DNA of 64,000 nucleotides from Gorsachius magnificus. Its lineage: Eukaryota > Chordata > Aves > Pelecaniformes > Ardeidae. Shown piece by piece: positions 63,365 through 64,000 of this stretch. Every line of letters starts with the position of its first letter. Within the stretch, counting starts at the first letter, position 1. The notes beneath the pieces are model-generated. The model had not been told where the DNA came from and made no database searches. It was given only the letters and a program-made list of their open reading frames with translations. The stretch spans positions 40,876,507-40,940,506 of the forward strand of contig CM067086.1 of the NCBI GenBank assembly GCA_034008185.1, in the 5' to 3' direction. The position numbers were made by a program, and so were the translations under genes.

Positions 63365-64000
63365 AGATTAGAAGAATCTGAGGGACTTCTGAGGCACCTC
63401 ACTGAGCTAACAGGCAGCATAATGGCAAATGATTCATTGCTGACAGATGAAATGTAGTGCACATTGGAAAAAACAATTTGAACTACTCATATACATTGCT
63501 GGGTTCTAAATTAACTATAACCTAGAGGAAAGATGCCTGGATGTCACTGTGGGCAGCTCAGTGAAAATCTTTGCTTTAGTGTGCAACACTAAACATAAAA
63601 GCAAACAAAATTTTAAGCTCTGTTGAGGGATGGGGTAGAAAATAGTATTGAAAATGCATCTAATGATACTATAGCGAGAGCATTACAACAAATATATTGT
63701 GGCATATAGGTCGATGGTATGACATCACTTGAATAATGTGTTCAGTTTTGATAACTGTGAGAAAGATATAGCAAGAATAGAGCCAGTCTGAAACAACAAA
63801 AATTATTTGTTTAACGTGAAGAGGCTAAAGATATTGGGTAAGTATCAAGAGAAGTAAGATGACAAATGAACACCATACAAAACGCTAACAGCTATAAACT
63901 GAACGCTCCTATCTACTATGCTTATAATGGGAGATGCAAGCGAATAGAAAGTAAAATTAAAAGTTGACAATTTAAGAATACAAAAATGTATTCAACCTCC
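63365..64000 (+). mobile_element. Ancient CR1-type LINE relic, runs off the window
   Basis: A decayed stretch of the ORF2 part after the catalytic region. ATAATGGCAAATGATTCATT and GTGCACATTGGAAAAAAC (63419-63475) match 'ATGGCAAATGAAATTCAATG..GTAATGCACATTGGAAAA'. TTCTAAATTAACTATAACC fits 'TCTAAATTAGCTGTTACC'. GGATGTCACTGTGGGCAGCT at 63539-63558 fits 'GGAGTCATTGTGGATAGTTC'. AAAAGCAAACAAAATTTTAA is followed by GGGTAGAAAATAGTATTGAA and by a 'CATCACTTGAATAATGTGTTCAGTTTTG' phrase at 63723-63750 that fits 'CATCTTGAATACTGTGTGCAGTTCTG'. All frames are closed by stops. It belongs to the old CR1 lineage known from reptiles rather than to the bird copies at 36.6 and 41.2 kb. Confidence 0.75.

Noticed and set aside
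1..64000. CRISPR arrays, insertion sequences, operons, tRNA or rRNA genes
   Set aside because: I looked for regularly spaced repeats, terminal inverted repeats with transposase frames, and RNA gene signatures and saw none; the repeat content is that of a bird genome.

Overview
This looks like one piece of a vertebrate nuclear genome, almost certainly a bird and probably a neoavian. The evidence is the set of repeats. There are CR1 LINE fragments of several ages, two of which end in the ATTCTATG/ATTCTGTG 3' repeat typical of CR1. There is one well preserved LTR of a type I know as abundant in neoavian birds. A few very old amniote relics (L2-type LINE, MIR-like SINEs) are also present. The DNA is AT-rich, CpG-poor and full of short homopolymer and G/T-rich tracts. 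No bacterial features (operons, ribosome binding sites, CRISPR, IS elements) are present.

I find no protein-coding gene. All long open frames (at most 209 codons) are chance frames, lie antisense to CR1, or are pieces of CR1 ORF2. No exon chain, CpG-island promoter, tRNA, rRNA or recognisable small RNA was found. The window is best read as intergenic DNA or the inside of a very long intron. A single exon of a long gene could be missed by eye.

Layout. 1-3924: non-coding DNA with small simple repeats. 3925-4560: old L2-like LINE (+). 6278-6935: aged CR1 (-). 6936-18200: non-coding, with a (TCA)n microsatellite, remnants of an old repeat carrying GAAGTCAATGG-type motifs, and a homeobox-motif-rich stretch near 10.5-12.6 kb. 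18200-19135: MIR-like relics. 19136-31116: non-coding, with poly-C, poly-A, a GC-rich patch and two MIR-like relics of opposite strand near 25.5-26.2 kb. 31117-31699: solo LTR (-) with TATA box and poly(A) signal. 36495-39510: a cluster of repeats (MIR-like relic, a young CR1 on -, an ancient CR1 of about 1.1 kb on +, another ancient CR1 on -). 41240-42551: the largest recognisable CR1 (+), which keeps reverse transcriptase motifs but is broken by stops and frameshifts. 42552-63364: non-coding DNA with a conserved-looking block near 44.0-44.3 kb, a local CpG cluster near 45.5 kb, a MIR-like relic at 56.75 kb and several G/T tracts. 63365-64000: an ancient CR1 (+) running off the end.

No new biological system is visible. 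The points most worth checking are the layered CR1 record, the LTR with its intact-looking control signals, and several TAAT/SOX/GATA-motif-rich blocks that could be conserved enhancers. All repeat names rest on my memory of family consensus sequences; nothing was searched.
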